DNA of 64,000 nt. It comes from Antedon bifida. Lineage: Eukaryota; Echinodermata; Crinoidea; Comatulida; Antedonidae. Location: assembly GCA_963402885.1 (NCBI GenBank), contig OY727101.1, forward strand, positions 8,628,917 to 8,692,916, given 5' to 3'. The notes below the pieces were generated by a model. It searched no databases, was not told the origin of the DNA, and was given only the letters and a program-made list of their open reading frames with translations. Below are positions 1-9,687 of this stretch, piece after piece (positions within the stretch are counted from its first letter, which is position 1; each line of letters starts with the position of its first letter). The position numbers were made by a program, and so were the translations under genes.

Positions 1-246
1 TGTTATTATTTTGTCAGTTTGGGGAACTATATTTTGCATTCTGTCAAATAAAATCAATGTATAGATATTATATATGCATACTTGACTTTCATAAGGAAAT
101 TTGTCAAAGGACTTTCTTACTCTTCTACCTTCTTTTTCTTAACGTGTACTGATAATGCCATTCCATTGTGTAATCAGTCACGTAATTTATAAATTCTGAT
201 TAAAATATTACATTTTCCCATTAACATTTTCATGTAAATATTTCAG

Positions 247-421
247 AATCAACCGGAGAATGCAGGTCAAAGTGCAAAACAGTGTGCACCTTGTGGTCCA
301 GACAATGGAAATGCTGGATACGTGAGGGCAAATTTCATGTCTGGTGATAATGGTGCTCCATTTTTTCCATTTCATGGTATACATAATTACCCAGCTATTG
401 CTGGAAACACAAGATTGCAAG
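247..421 (+). CDS. PKHD1L1-like exon, copy A1
   Basis: The exon is open from a CAG acceptor to a GTATGT donor, ending in phase 1. It encodes a stretch with GDNGAPFFPFHGIHNYPAI, followed by GNTRLQ. This resembles the post-helix region of fibrocystin-L that precedes a VTF-type strand. Splice sites are canonical, and the phase matches the next exon at 743. Confidence 0.7.
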
Positions 422-742
422 GTATGTAAAAGCATGACATAATCTGGTCCTTACTTGGACAAACCTAGTCCTTACTTGGACAAACCAGTTGAGTTCTATT
501 GCAGGAAACGCATACTCATACTGTTTACACATGAAGCTGAATGCTTATTTGGATAACATAAAATTGCCATTGTATCCAAGTTATCACCACTGTAATGTTG
601 AGGTTGTCCCTTAGTACTGTTTTATCATAAAATATGTCTTTAATATCGGAATACATTTTTGGTGAAACAATTACCAAATGAATATATTTCAACATACTTA
701 TTTATTTACAAATAAAGGTATTTTGCTCTTTCTTATCAATAG

Positions 743-860
743 ATGTCACATTCGCTCATTTTGATACTGCGTGTAAGAAAGATCATTACGCTACTATGAC
801 CAATCCATCAAATGATGATGGTATCCACCCAATGTCCGCTGTAGGTACTGTACAAAGAAG
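743..860 (+). CDS. PKHD1L1-like exon, copy A1 (VTFAHF)
   Basis: The exon is entered in phase 1 from 421 and reads DVTFAHFDTACKKDHYATMT, followed by NPSNDDGIHPMSA. It resembles the family segment in which a beta strand is followed by a conserved MTNP-like motif. It ends in phase 2 at a GTAACA donor. The paralogous B copies lack this exon through a roughly 300 bp deletion. Confidence 0.68.
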
Positions 861-1050
861 GTAACAGTCAGAGACAAGAACAGGGTTTACATACATATAC
901 CTAATTTAGGGTAAGTACTAATAGTATTTATCCTATATATCTACGGACCACTTGCATTTATCCAAGTTACGTAAATGTAAATCATTGTGTATCCTTACTT
1001 GCTAGTTGCATTATTTTCATCAACCTAGTACACTTACCTACAATACTTTT

Positions 1051-1358
1051 TGTAATGTACCGATTTACAATACAAATAAGTGAGAGAGAGACAAGTTCTG
1101 TTATAGTTGAAAGCTAGCACTGAAGTGTTTATTCTTTATTCTACATCTACTATATATAATAACAATATCGGTAATGGGTAATTAATCTGTCAAGGTGGAA
1201 TGTTTAGTGGTCTCAGCAGAGGGGTCTACTTTAGCCATTAGTGACCATTAAGTAGCCAGGGTTATATAGAAGTGGGTTAACATAATATATATGGTAACAG
1301 GTGAAGGAAGTATAAATAATTGGTAGCAAGTAATATTAATCAAGTTCAATACATTACA
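1051..1358 (-). repeat. 3' LTR of Gypsy copy 1
   Basis: This 308 bp repeat begins TGTAATG and ends CATTACA. It is the downstream LTR with respect to the minus-strand element. It matches 6758-7067 except for a handful of substitutions and short indels. Confidence 0.92.
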
Positions 1359-1372
1359 TTCCCTCCCTTCTA
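1359..1372 (-). other. Polypurine tract of Gypsy copy 1
   Basis: Immediately inside the 3' LTR the minus strand reads AGAAGGGAGGGAA. This is the expected place and composition for the plus-strand primer of an LTR element. Confidence 0.7.
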
Positions 1373-1579
1373 TTATAAACAATTCTAAGCTATTTATTTA
1401 TAATTGAATCAAAGCAGCACTGTACTAAGTTATGGTTTAATAACACTTTAAATGTATATGGTATAATGCACTGTATAAAGTAAAACATAAGATCAACATT
1501 TTAAATTGTCCAGTAATAATGTCCATAAAAGTTTCTATATTTCAGTTATTAAAAATGTCCATATCTTTCCGGCGGTTTT

Positions 1580-2970
1580 CTATCGCGAGTAAGGTATACT
1601 CTTCGCTGAGCAGTAATAGACTGTGCTTCGACAGTCGATTGTGATGTTTCCACTGTTCAGATTTGGATTAATGAGCATTGGAGGTAATTGTGGAGGATCA
1701 TCTTTGTTTGTAAGCTGTTTATCCTGAGTTTGAACAGGCCTATAACGCTTCCTGATATGGTCGGCATGACGACGACAAACTCGTCCATCTTCTAGTTTTG
1801 TCTTGAATGAGATGCGACCGGATTTTAATATTATTGTTCCGGGTAACCATTTCAGATTTTGTCCTCTAAAGTTCTTTATATACACCTACTCTCCTTCTGC
1901 AAAAGTGCGTTCTTTGCATGACGATCATGGGCTAATTTCTGTTTTTCAAGTTGAGTGATAACACGATCTGCTTGATAAGGGTGTAAAAGATCAAAATGCG
2001 TTTTCAATTTTCGGCCATTCAGTAATTCTGCTGGTGTTTTGCCAGTTGTGCTATGAGGTGTATTTCTATATTTAAATAGGAATCTTGAATTGTTTTTTTT
2101 TTTAACTTTATTTGGTAATCAAGGTTAAAAAACAATAAAATATAATACATAGAAAATAGAAAAACAATTGCACGGAAAAAACAGGCCTTGATTACAAGGA
2201 ATGCCAAGAAAAGTTAAAAACTTATTTCCACTTGGGTCCTAAAAACAAGAAACTGATAACAAGAACATACAAATTACAACATAAGAATCTTGCGACTTTT
2301 GTTTCGATATATCCATCTTTCGTACGTTTCATTGTTTCTTTAAATGTGCGTACAGCACGTTCCGCAAGACCATTCGATGATGGGTGATATGGGGCTGTTA
2401 AAGAATGTCTTATTCCATTTCGCTTTACGAATGTATGAAATTCATCACTGGTGAAACATGTTCCATTGTCGGATACTATTTTATCTGGCAATCCATGCGA
2501 TGCAAATATAAGCCTGAGCTTATCCACTGTGGTATTTGTCGTTGAGGAATTTACCGGAATTACCTCAAGCCATTTTGAGTATGCATCGTATTAAAAACAT
2601 TTTTCCAATAAATGGTCCAGCACAGTCGATATTTAATCGTGACCATGGTCTATTTGGCCAATTCCATGGGTGCAATGGTGCTTTAGGTGGTAAAGTTTGA
2701 TTGGATTGGCATGTATCGCACTGCTTTGATATGTCTTTGTCCATATTAGGCCACCATAACGAATCCCGAGCAAAACTTTTCATTCTGACAATTCCAGTAT
2801 GACCGTCATGTAGTGCTTGTAGCAACTGTTTTCTACCAGGCTGTGGAACAACAATTCTATTTTCCCACAAAATACATCCATCTTGTGTAGAGAGTTCTCT
2901 TTGTCAGATCCATCCAATATGGTTGCAAGTTTTCAATTTTTGGATTAGTATTGGGCCAACCCTTTTCAAT
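1580..2970 (-). pseudogene. Gypsy copy 1 integrase region
   Basis: Integrase-type remains of the Gypsy element. Visible parts are an N-terminal zinc-binding pattern (HDGHTG and later CDTCQ), the catalytic-core signature SDNGTCF, and HPSSNGLAERAVRTFK, followed by a C-terminal region near 1580-1885. A nested retroposon (2088-2285) interrupts it. It is broken, and the family function is DNA integration. Confidence 0.85.
2088..2285 (-). mobile_element. Nested poly-A retroposon in Gypsy copy 1
   Basis: About 198 bp flanked by a 7 bp target duplication AATCTTG (2081-2087 and 2286-2292). The + strand starts with a T-rich run, so the inserted strand is minus with a poly-A tail preceded by an AATAAAGTT-like end. 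It resembles the 3' end of a LINE, or a SINE sharing that tail. It is present at the same place in all three Gypsy copies. Confidence 0.75.
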
Positions 2971-2989
2971 GTAGTAAAGAACTCGAGAA

Positions 2990-3600
2990 AGTGTTGGATC
3001 TTTAACCGTCCAACCTTTAATATCTGCTGTGGAAACTGGAGATTGGTTCATTGGCTCCATCAATAGAACAGTTTCGGCAGGTTGTGGAATTGATTCTGGT
3101 TTTCCTGGCAATGGTAATCTGCTTAAGGCATCCGCATTGGCATGGGACTTTGGGACTTTCAGTTTGAATCTTAATGTATATTTGTATGTACCTAATTTCA
3201 GTGCCCAACGTTGGATTCTAGCTGATGCTTGGCTGGGCACAAGTCTGTCCTCATTAATAAGACCCAGCAATGGCTTATGGTCTGTTACCAATGTGAAATG
3301 TCTACCATAAATGTAAGACTGAAATCGCGTTACCCCGAAAACGCATGCCAAACCTTCTTTCTCAATTTGCGAATACTTTTTTTCCGCTTCTGCAAGTGTT
3401 CTAGATGCAAATGCGATTGGTCTTCCTGTACCGTCACTTTGTCGATGTGCTAACACAGCCCCAATTCCATATTGAGATGCATCACACGATAATATTATTT
3501 CCTTTTTTGGATCATAATGTGCAAGAGGAAAGTAGCAATTCCTTTGATTTATCAAAAGTAGATTGTTCTAAATTTGTCCAGTTCAAAGCTTTATCCTTAC
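2990..3600 (-). pseudogene. Gypsy copy 1 RNase H region
   Basis: The region contains [14 protein letters not shown], a REKEG-like segment and TDHKPLLGL, typical of the RNase H domain that follows reverse transcriptase in Ty3/Gypsy pol. In the family it degrades the RNA strand of the hybrid. It is part of the broken element. Confidence 0.87.
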
Positions 3601-4310
3601 GAAGTAAGGCATATAACAGAGCAATTAAGTGTGTGGATAAGTTTGGTAAAAACTTCATAATAAGATAATAATCCCAAATAAGCTCTCAGTTCTGTCAAGT
3701 TTTGAGACGCTGGAGCATCTTTAATTGCTCTCACTTTGGCGTTTGTGGGATGCAATCCCTCTTTGTCGATCAGGTGTCCCAAATAACCAACAGATTTAAC
3801 CATAAAAACACACTTACTCTTTTTTAGACGAAGTCCAGCATCTGCCAGTCGCTTTAGGACGGTTTCAAGAGTTTCGAAATGCTCAAAGTCATTCTTTCCT
3901 GTAATTAATATATCGTCCAGGTATACTGTAACACCTTTAACTCCTTGTAATAGTCCTTCCATGACATGCTGGAAAATCGCTGGTGCTGAAGAGACTCCAA
4001 ACGGCAACCGTGTATATTGTAAAGTCCCTTTTGAGTGTTGATTACAACATATTTTCGAGAATCTTTATCCAAGAGTAATTGTTGGTACGCTTGTGACATA
4101 TGTCCAATTTAGTAAATTTTTCTTCGGGGCAAAGGATACTGATCAACTTTGGCTGCTTTATTTACAGTAATTTTGTAGTCACCACAGATCCTAATGGTAG
4201 ATTTATCTGCCTTAAGTACCGGAACTATTGGTGCAGCCCAGTCTGAAAACTGTATAGGTTCAATAATGCCTTCTCGTTGTAAGCGATCAAGTTAGTCATC
4301 TACTTTCTGT
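3600..4310 (-). pseudogene. Gypsy copy 1 reverse transcriptase region
   Basis: The reverse transcriptase signature blocks are visible: SQAYQQLLLD, PFGVSSAPAIFQ, and the catalytic YLDDILITG, then GYLGHLIDKEG. The order and spacing are those of Ty3/Gypsy. It is part of the broken element. Confidence 0.9.
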
Positions 4311-4379
4311 CGCAAAGCATACGGAACATTTCTGGCTTTGCAAAATTTTGGCATTGTCTCTTTATCAACATACATTTTT

Positions 4380-5029
4380 GCTTCAGTACCCTTAAGGGTA
4401 CCTAGTTCATCTTTAAATATTTCTTGGTATTTACCAAGCAGTGAACTTAAATCTAATTGGTTTATTACCTTGATTTGTTGCCAGTCCAACTTTATAAACT
4501 GAAGCCAGTCTCGACCAATTAGGGTAGGTCCATCTGTTCGCACAATCGTTAACGGTAATATTGTAGTAGTACTCTGGTATGTAACTTCAGCATTAATTTT
4601 ACCCAAAACATCCATTATTTGTCCAGTGTACGTACGTAGCTTAACTGACGAAGGTTCAAGTTTTCTTTCAGGCCATAATTGCCTAAATTTCGTCTGCGAC
4701 ATTATTGATACCGAGGCTCCTGTGTCAATTTCCATTTCAGTATCCAAACCATCTAACAGTATCTTAACTTTCATAGGTGGAGGACTAGACGTGGTCTTTA
4801 TTCCAAATAATTCTTCATACATTTCTGTAGCTATGTTGCTTGGTTTATCTGCCACAACATTGTTAACTGTTTGGGGCTTCCCCTTCTTTTTGCTAAGACA
4901 AACAGATTGAATGTGTCCTACCTTGTTACAATAATGGCAAGTTGTTTGCTTAAAATAACATTTGTCTGGCAAATGGTTATTCTTTCCACAGCGAAAACAT
5001 GGTTTCGACTTCTTATTTGTATTTGACAT
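4380..5029 (-). pseudogene. Gypsy copy 1 nucleocapsid zinc knuckles and protease
   Basis: Two CCHC-type knuckles (CFRCGKNNHLPDKC and CHYCNKVGHIQSVC) are followed by an aspartic protease signature DTGASVSIM and a TLIGRDWL segment. This is the normal link between gag and pol in the family. Confidence 0.88.
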
Positions 5030-5030
5030 A

Positions 5031-5700
5031 ACTAGTTTTTATGGCTTCATAAGATTATGTTAACACAATATATGTGCATAAATTGCAATATTATAGCATA
5101 ATTATCGAATTTTAAAAAGTGGACATTTTTGCCATTTTTCGAAATAATTCCTTTTTTCCCCCGCATTGAAATTTTCGAAAAATGGCAAAATTTCGACCCT
5201 TTTATTTGTTTACATAACTAGTTACTATGGCTCTATAAGATGATGTTAACACAATATATATACATAAATGACAATATAATAGCATAATTATTGGATATTA
5301 AAAAGTGAACATTTGCAAATTTTCGAAAAATTCCTTCGGTCCCCAGCAGTGAAATTTTCGAAAAATGGCCAAATACTTACCCTTTTATTTTTTGACTTAA
5401 CTAGTTTTTATGTCTCCATAAGATGATGTTAACACAATATATGTGCATAAATTGCAATATTATAGCATACTTATTGAATTTTAAAAAGAAGAAAATTTGG
5501 CAATTTTTCTAAAAAATTCCTTTGGTCCCCCGCAGTGAATTTTTCGAAAAATGTCAAAATTTAGACCTTTTTATTTTTTTACACAACTAGTTACTATGGC
5601 TTTATAAGATGATGTTACCATAATATATGTGCATAAATGGCAATATTATAGCATAATTCTTGAAGTTTAAAAAGTGGAAATTTTGGACATTTTTTGAACA
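5031..5700. repeat. About 185 bp minisatellite, 3.6 copies, inside Gypsy copy 1
   Basis: Repeats begin at about 5031, 5217, 5400 and 5586 (periods 186, 183, 186), each opening ACTAGTT(T/A)(T/C)TATG. Each copy contains inverted arms around TTTTCGAAAA separated by a C-rich loop. The array separates the gag-coding side from the zinc-knuckle side of the element. It is not normal for this position in Gypsy elements. The same array is present in copies 2 and 3. Confidence 0.88.
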
Positions 5701-5709
5701 ATTCCGTAA

Positions 5710-6740
5710 ATTTTGACTTCTTTTTGTAAGCAATTTTGTTTACATTTTCAACTGCAGCTGCAGAGGTTGGCTGCGCCAGATCTCTTACATTTCTTGTTGC
5801 AGTTTCGATGCTAGTTGCAATTTCAACAGCTTTTTCCAGTGTCAGTGCTTTTTCTGCCAAAAGACCAAATTCCGTGATTACGGACGCCAAAAACTAGATG
5901 ATCTCGTAACATTGTATTGAGCGAGGCTCCAAAGTTACAGAATTCTGCCATCGATCGCAGCGATGTCATAAATTCAGGCACTGTTTCATTATCACGTCGA
6001 AAGCGTGAGTTGAATTTGTATCGCTGTACAATTTCACTAGGCACATGGACTGTGATGCCCATTCATAGCTGTTACCAGCTCATCGAATGTTTTATCCTTG
6101 GGTTTTTCTGGTGTAACCAAATTTCGTAAAAGCTTATAAGATGATGGGCCAATAACTGTTAACAGTGTTGCTTGTTTCTTCTCCTCTGTAGTAATTTCTT
6201 TTGCCTTGAAATACAAGTTACTTACTTACTTATTTGTTTTCATAGCTATTCCCAATATTGGGGACATTTCGCCGTCATTGACATTATGTTGATATAGCAC
6301 AACTTTTCTTAATTTTATGAGAGACGTTAATTTTGATGAGAAGGTCATGGAACACTAATTAATTTTAAAAACAACTAAAAACCTGGGACCTGTAACCCTG
6401 ACGGGTACTCTCCCTCCGGGTCAAAGGGATCCCGAAACTCATCGGTGGGCAGGGGCGCTCATCTCCCTGTTCAGGACTATTCCTGATGATTACCCAACCT
6501 ATTTACATTTAAAATTAAAATCAAACATCAAGACATAACTTAATCAACTTAATGACTACTGGACATAGTAGTTATTGTCTTCTATAAAAGATGCTGGAAG
6601 CACTTCCTTATATAGTCTTCTTCTTCTGTCTGTTGTTCTTCTTCTTCCTCAGACTCTAGTCTAAAGTCTAAACGCTCAACAAACTGTGACCAATCTTCCC
6701 TTCCTTCAATAAATTCTTCAATTTTGCCAATAAGGGCCAT
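5710..6740 (-). pseudogene. Gypsy copy 1 gag region
   Basis: Gag-like remains start 17 nt inside the 5' LTR with an ATG at 6740 (MALIGKIEEF). A later part contains a DHLVFGVRN segment typical of metazoan Gypsy capsid. It is interrupted by a nested insertion at about 6216-6666 and borders the minisatellite. It is broken. Confidence 0.75.
6216..6666 (-). mobile_element. Nested retroposon 3' end in Gypsy copy 1
   Basis: About 450 bp absent from normal gag. On the minus strand it ends with an AAGTAAGTAAGTAA tail (+ strand TTACTTACTTACTT at about 6218-6231), typical of a LINE or its SINE partner. The body contains a GC-rich stretch around GACCCGGAGGGAGAGTACCC. Exact edges and target duplication are unclear. 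It is shared by all three Gypsy copies. Confidence 0.6.
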
Positions 6741-6757
6741 TCTCGTCGCCACTGTAG
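6741..6757 (-). other. Primer-binding region of Gypsy copy 1
   Basis: The minus strand just inside the 5' LTR reads CTACAGTGGCGACGAGA before the gag ATG. The TGG start is typical of a tRNA primer-binding site. The tRNA is not identified. Confidence 0.5.
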
Positions 6758-7067
6758 TGTAATGTACCGATTTACAATACAAATAAGTGAGAGAGAGACA
6801 AGTTCTGTTATAGTTGAAAGCTAGCACTGAAGTGTTTATTCTTTATTCTACATTTACTATATATTATAATAACAATATCGGTAATGGGTAATTAATCTGT
6901 CAAGGTGGAATGTTTAGTGGTCTAAGCAGAATGTCTACTTTAGCCATTAGTGACCATTAAGTAGCCAGGGTTATATAGAAGTGGGTTAACATAATATATA
7001 TGGTAACAGGTGAAGGAAGTTTAAATAATTGGTAGCAAGTAATATTAATCAAGTTCAATACATTACA
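6758..7067 (-). repeat. 5' LTR of Gypsy copy 1
   Basis: This 310 bp repeat matches 1051-1358, begins TGTAATG and ends CATTACA. CTTTT follows as the target duplication. Confidence 0.92.
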
Positions 7068-7088
7068 CTTTTCATTTAATCTTAACAG

Positions 7089-7279
7089 TAAAGTTAATCT
7101 TTCTGATTGCGTGGAGATGGATTGTGATGCATTTAAGAAAGCAATGATCAGAGATGAAGATGGTGGAATTCTAGGAGGATCACGGCCTGGTTATGTTATT
7201 CCTGATTCTCCATACGAGTGGGATAGAGATCCGAGACGTGGACTTAAAATTCCTTATGATGAAAAATGTCCACATAAAG
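7089..7279 (+). CDS. PKHD1L1-like exon, copy A1 (DCVEMDCDAFKK)
   Basis: This 191 nt exon continues phase 2 from exon 743-860 across the intron that holds the Gypsy element. It reads SKVNLSDCVEMDCDAFKKAM, then a region with DEDGGILGGSRPGYVIP, then YDEKCPHKG. This parallels the family segment with VNL, DCDAxKK, RDLDGS and HKG. It ends in phase 1 at a GTTGGT donor. In intact relatives the next exon begins II and contains INGPQDHGWC; here that exon is absent. Confidence 0.8.
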
Positions 7280-7319
7280 GTTGGTTGTCTGCTTTAATGT
7301 TGAATTTTAGCTTTTGTAA

Positions 7320-7985
7320 ACTGTGATTCTTCCCTAAATCTTTCCTCCTATTAAAGTTGCACTCTTGAAACAAGACCAGTCCATTCACCGAAAATTTTTA
7401 CGGATATGTACAGGAAGATTATTCCATAAGGTTGATGCTCTATAGTTAAACATTCTCTTTCCATAAATATTGTTCCATGCTGGAACATTTAGAGTTTTTG
7501 TTGATTGACTTCTTGTATTTTTTGTGTGAAAAGTGTCCATAAATTTGAATAGATTTGTTAAATAAGATGGTGCTAAACCCTGTAGGCATTTAAATAGCAT
7601 AATTAATAAATCATTTTCCCATCTGTCATGGACACTCTTCCATTTTAGTGAGGACATCAATTCTGTTATAGGGGTGTACATATCAGCATAAAGAATGATT
7701 CTAGCTACTCTATTTTGAAGTACTTGAAGACGATTAACAAGTTCTAAGTTACAATTTGACCAAACATTACTACAGTAATCAAAACAAGGTAATACTATTG
7801 CATTAGCAAGTAGTCTTAAAGCAAAATTTGGAATATAATATCTTAATCTACGAATAATACCGATACGTTGTGATACTCTAGAAGCTACTTGTTCAACATG
7901 CTGTTTCCATGACATAAGTGAATCAAATGTATTAGTCCAAGATATTTAAAATTGTCAACTCTTTCGACATCATTGCCATTAATAG
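7320..7985 (-). mobile_element. LINE fragment (C-terminal part of ORF2) in copy A1
   Basis: On the minus strand, 7385-7915 reads MSWKQHVEQVASRVSQRIGI, RRLRYYIPNF, LPCFDYCSNVWSNC and ASTLWNNLPVHIRK. The 5' continuation to about 7980 has VDNFKYLGL. This is the region after the reverse transcriptase domain in CR1/L2/Jockey-type non-LTR elements. The element is 5'-truncated and begins directly against the host segment WVPEDPN. It replaces the conserved INGPQDHGWC exon and the first part of the region encoding IWVPEDPN, so insertion was accompanied or followed by a host deletion. It is shared by A1, A2 and A3. Confidence 0.85.
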
Positions 7986-8228
7986 AAAGAGAAATATGGG
8001 TTCCAGAAGATCCAAACGATCAGTTCATGCCAACTCCTGACTCCAGCATTTATGGCGAGAACTATTTTGATCGCGATTGGCAGACTCTTTGGATACTTAT
8101 ACGTGGTAGTGACCCAATTGACATCATCACTACACCGGTTATAATGGTTGACTTTGGTGTGGCTCCTGTTGATGTTTTCTATGAAGAAGATCTTGTTAAC
8201 AATCTTGCCAGTTTGGTATATATAATAA
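7986..8228 (+). CDS. PKHD1L1-like exon remnant, copy A1 (WVPEDPN to NNLASLV)
   Basis: It encodes WVPEDPNDQFMPTPDSSIYG, ENYFDRDWQTLWILIRGSDP and IDIITTPVIM, ending NNLASLV. This matches the family region with GENYFD and NLVKNLALFL. The 5' part of the ancestral exon is missing. A possible acceptor (CCATTAATAG, exon from 7986) lies within the LINE fragment, and joining from 7279 in phase 1 keeps the frame (EREIWVPEDPN). A GTAAAT donor after 8228 leaves phase 1, which fits the next exon. Whether this splice is used is unknown. Confidence 0.65.
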
Positions 8229-8379
8229 GTAAATAGCTTTCTTTAACCATATTAAAGTATCACATAATCTATCTAGATTTCTTCTTTTTTCAGTTTCATA
8301 TGTTTAGAAATGAGTTGAATTTTATTTAATTACCTATTCTTTTAATATGTAAACAATAATTAATATTTTTTCCTTACAG

Positions 8380-8576
8380 GCAATTCAACCCTTGAACATG
8401 ATGAGTTAGTTAACCTTCAAGCAGAAATTGTTAATGCAGCACAAACCGGTACTTTGTACGAGAGTCTTGAAGTTGAGGTTATTAGCAATGACCGATCCTT
8501 CTCCCCCAGCTGAAGACCCAACAAGGGGTGTGAGAGCAACAAATACAACAGGAGGTCCAAGTACAGGAAATGAAAC
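8380..8576 (+). CDS. PKHD1L1-like exon, copy A1 (STLEHDELVNLQAEI)
   Basis: The CAG acceptor and GTAAGT donor are clear. The exon reads STLEHDELVNLQAEIVNAAQ and TGTLYESLEVEV in one frame, like the family segment with LSELQ and ILG. The second half reads MTDPSPPAEDPTRGVRATNT in a different frame, which is the one that fits the next exon. The same frame change is in all five copies, so it predates their duplication or hides splicing not visible here. Confidence 0.65.
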
Positions 8577-8756
8577 GTAAGTCACATTTTAAGAAGTAAT
8601 GAGTTGAAGTAGAGTTTTCTGTAGAGTTACTGTAGTATAGAACTGGCTTGTATCGTCTTGTCCAAAGTCTTAAATTGTATTCTCATGTGTGGCGTGCAAC
8701 AAACATAACCATAATGCCTATATCATTACAAACCAACATAACTAATTGGTTCACAG

Positions 8757-8910
8757 GTATTCTGAGAAGCAAGCTGAAGAAGAGGCATCTAGTGACCAAG
8801 GAGTAGAAATCATCTATCAATTCCAAAGCACAATGAGTATACGTTTAAGGCTGATGCTATGGAGAACCATCCATTTGAGGTTCAGCCTTGCATCTCTATA
8901 TTGGATACCA
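8757..8910 (+). CDS. PKHD1L1-like exon, copy A1 (YSEKQAEEE)
   Basis: It follows phase 2 from the previous exon and reads YSEKQAEEEASSDQGVEIIY. The later part, EYTFKADAMENHPFEVQPC then ISILDT, lies in a shifted frame. The B copies keep one frame through FEIQPCISILDT. The region aligns with the family segment near QPSVKATDSDG. The donor is GTGAGT. Confidence 0.55.
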
Positions 8911-9047
8911 GTGAGTGTAGGTTTTAACACAATTCTTTCTAAACTCCAATATACTGTAGGCTATCAAGCTTTGGTAATACACCATAGGTTTGATACAAAT
9001 ATTCTACGAAAAAAAGGAATTATTCAATGATTTTTTGATTTTTTCAG

Positions 9048-9374
9048 GCTGAAATTGTGCAAAATCTGGGACATTCTTCACATCCATGGAAAATGCCCAG
9101 GAGTATCTGATGCAGAGCTCGTCAACAACAACACTGTAGATATAATCCATGGCTGGGCCAATCTGTCGGGAAGTGGTTACTTCTTTGAATTCAGCATTGT
9201 TTATTCCAACTCATCCACGCTAGAAGGTATCAACTCAACAGAGTTTTCTGTCATTGAGGGTGTTTTCCACATATCAATCGCAGATCAACAGTAAAAGTTT
9301 TGGAGAAATTTAATGTTCAGTTTAATCTAATTGAAGATTTTACAACGGATATTGCAGAACATCTGGATTCCAAG
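9048..9374 (+). CDS. PKHD1L1-like exon, copy A1 (GWANLSGSGYFFEF)
   Basis: It contains AEIVQNLGHSSHPWK, GVSDAELVNNNTVDIIHGWA, NLSGSGYFFEFSIVYSNSST and NSTEFSVIEG, parallel to the family's SSCWANYTDL and GKNYKIEF region before the membrane anchor. Copy A lacks the FTDLAI residues kept in copy B. The HPWK part is one base out of frame with GVSDAEL in A1, whereas A2 has one A fewer and stays open. The last part, FNVQFNLIEDFTTDIAEHL, is in another frame and ends in phase 0 at a GTTGGT donor. Confidence 0.68.
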
Positions 9375-9400
9375 GTTGGTGATTTTTTAATTAATTAAAA

Positions 9401-9687
9401 GTCATTTTCAAATTGTCAATGCAGTTCTCTCTCTAATTAACCATCCATCTTCTATTTAATACTGCATTATAATTCAAAAATCACCATCAATTGTAGACTA
9501 GTGATGTATCCAATCTAAGAGCAACTTCTTTTTGAAGACTACAGTCCATTTCAAATATTCAATGCAGGTCTCCCTCTATTTAACCCACTACCTTCTATTA
9601 ATACTTCCCCTACCCCAATTTTAAAAGCATCTTCAATTGTAGACTATTGTATCCACTCTAAGAGCAACTTATGTTGAAGACTAGCCA
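9401..9687. repeat. 143 bp tandem duplication in intron of copy A1
   Basis: Two diverged copies, opening CAATGCAG at 9417 and 9560, share AATTGTAGACTA and CTAAGAGCAAC. The same pair occurs in A2 (about 34283-34570), B1 (about 23230-23492) and B2 (about 53500-53764), so it predates the A/B split. Confidence 0.75.

Larger units (their letters stand above)
1051..7067 (-). mobile_element. Ty3/Gypsy LTR retrotransposon, copy 1 (Mag-like)
   Basis: This is a 6.0 kb LTR element on the minus strand inside an intron of copy A1. Its LTRs (1051-1358 and 6758-7067) begin TGTAATG and end CATTACA, and are flanked by a 5 bp duplication CTTTT (1046-1050 and 7068-7072). The order gag, nucleocapsid, protease, reverse transcriptase, RNase H, integrase is that of Ty3/Gypsy, and the motifs look closest to the Mag lineage. 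The LTRs differ at roughly 2% of positions by eye, so the insertion is young in evolutionary terms. It is broken in several places and carries two nested retroposon insertions and an internal minisatellite. It looks like a non-functional fossil. Confidence 0.92.

Noticed and set aside
208-435. Minus-strand open frame of 75 codons, repeated at 25396 and 55693
   Set aside because: Antisense shadow of the PKHD1L1-like exon at 247-421. The + strand has splice sites and homology.
3029-3668. Plus-strand open frames over the Gypsy pol region
   Set aside because: Antisense to RNase H and reverse transcriptase remains, with no own homology.
7111-7326. A separate small gene starting at MEMDCDAF
   Set aside because: It is the inner part of the spliced exon 7089-7279. 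The ATG is an internal Met and the frame runs into intron.
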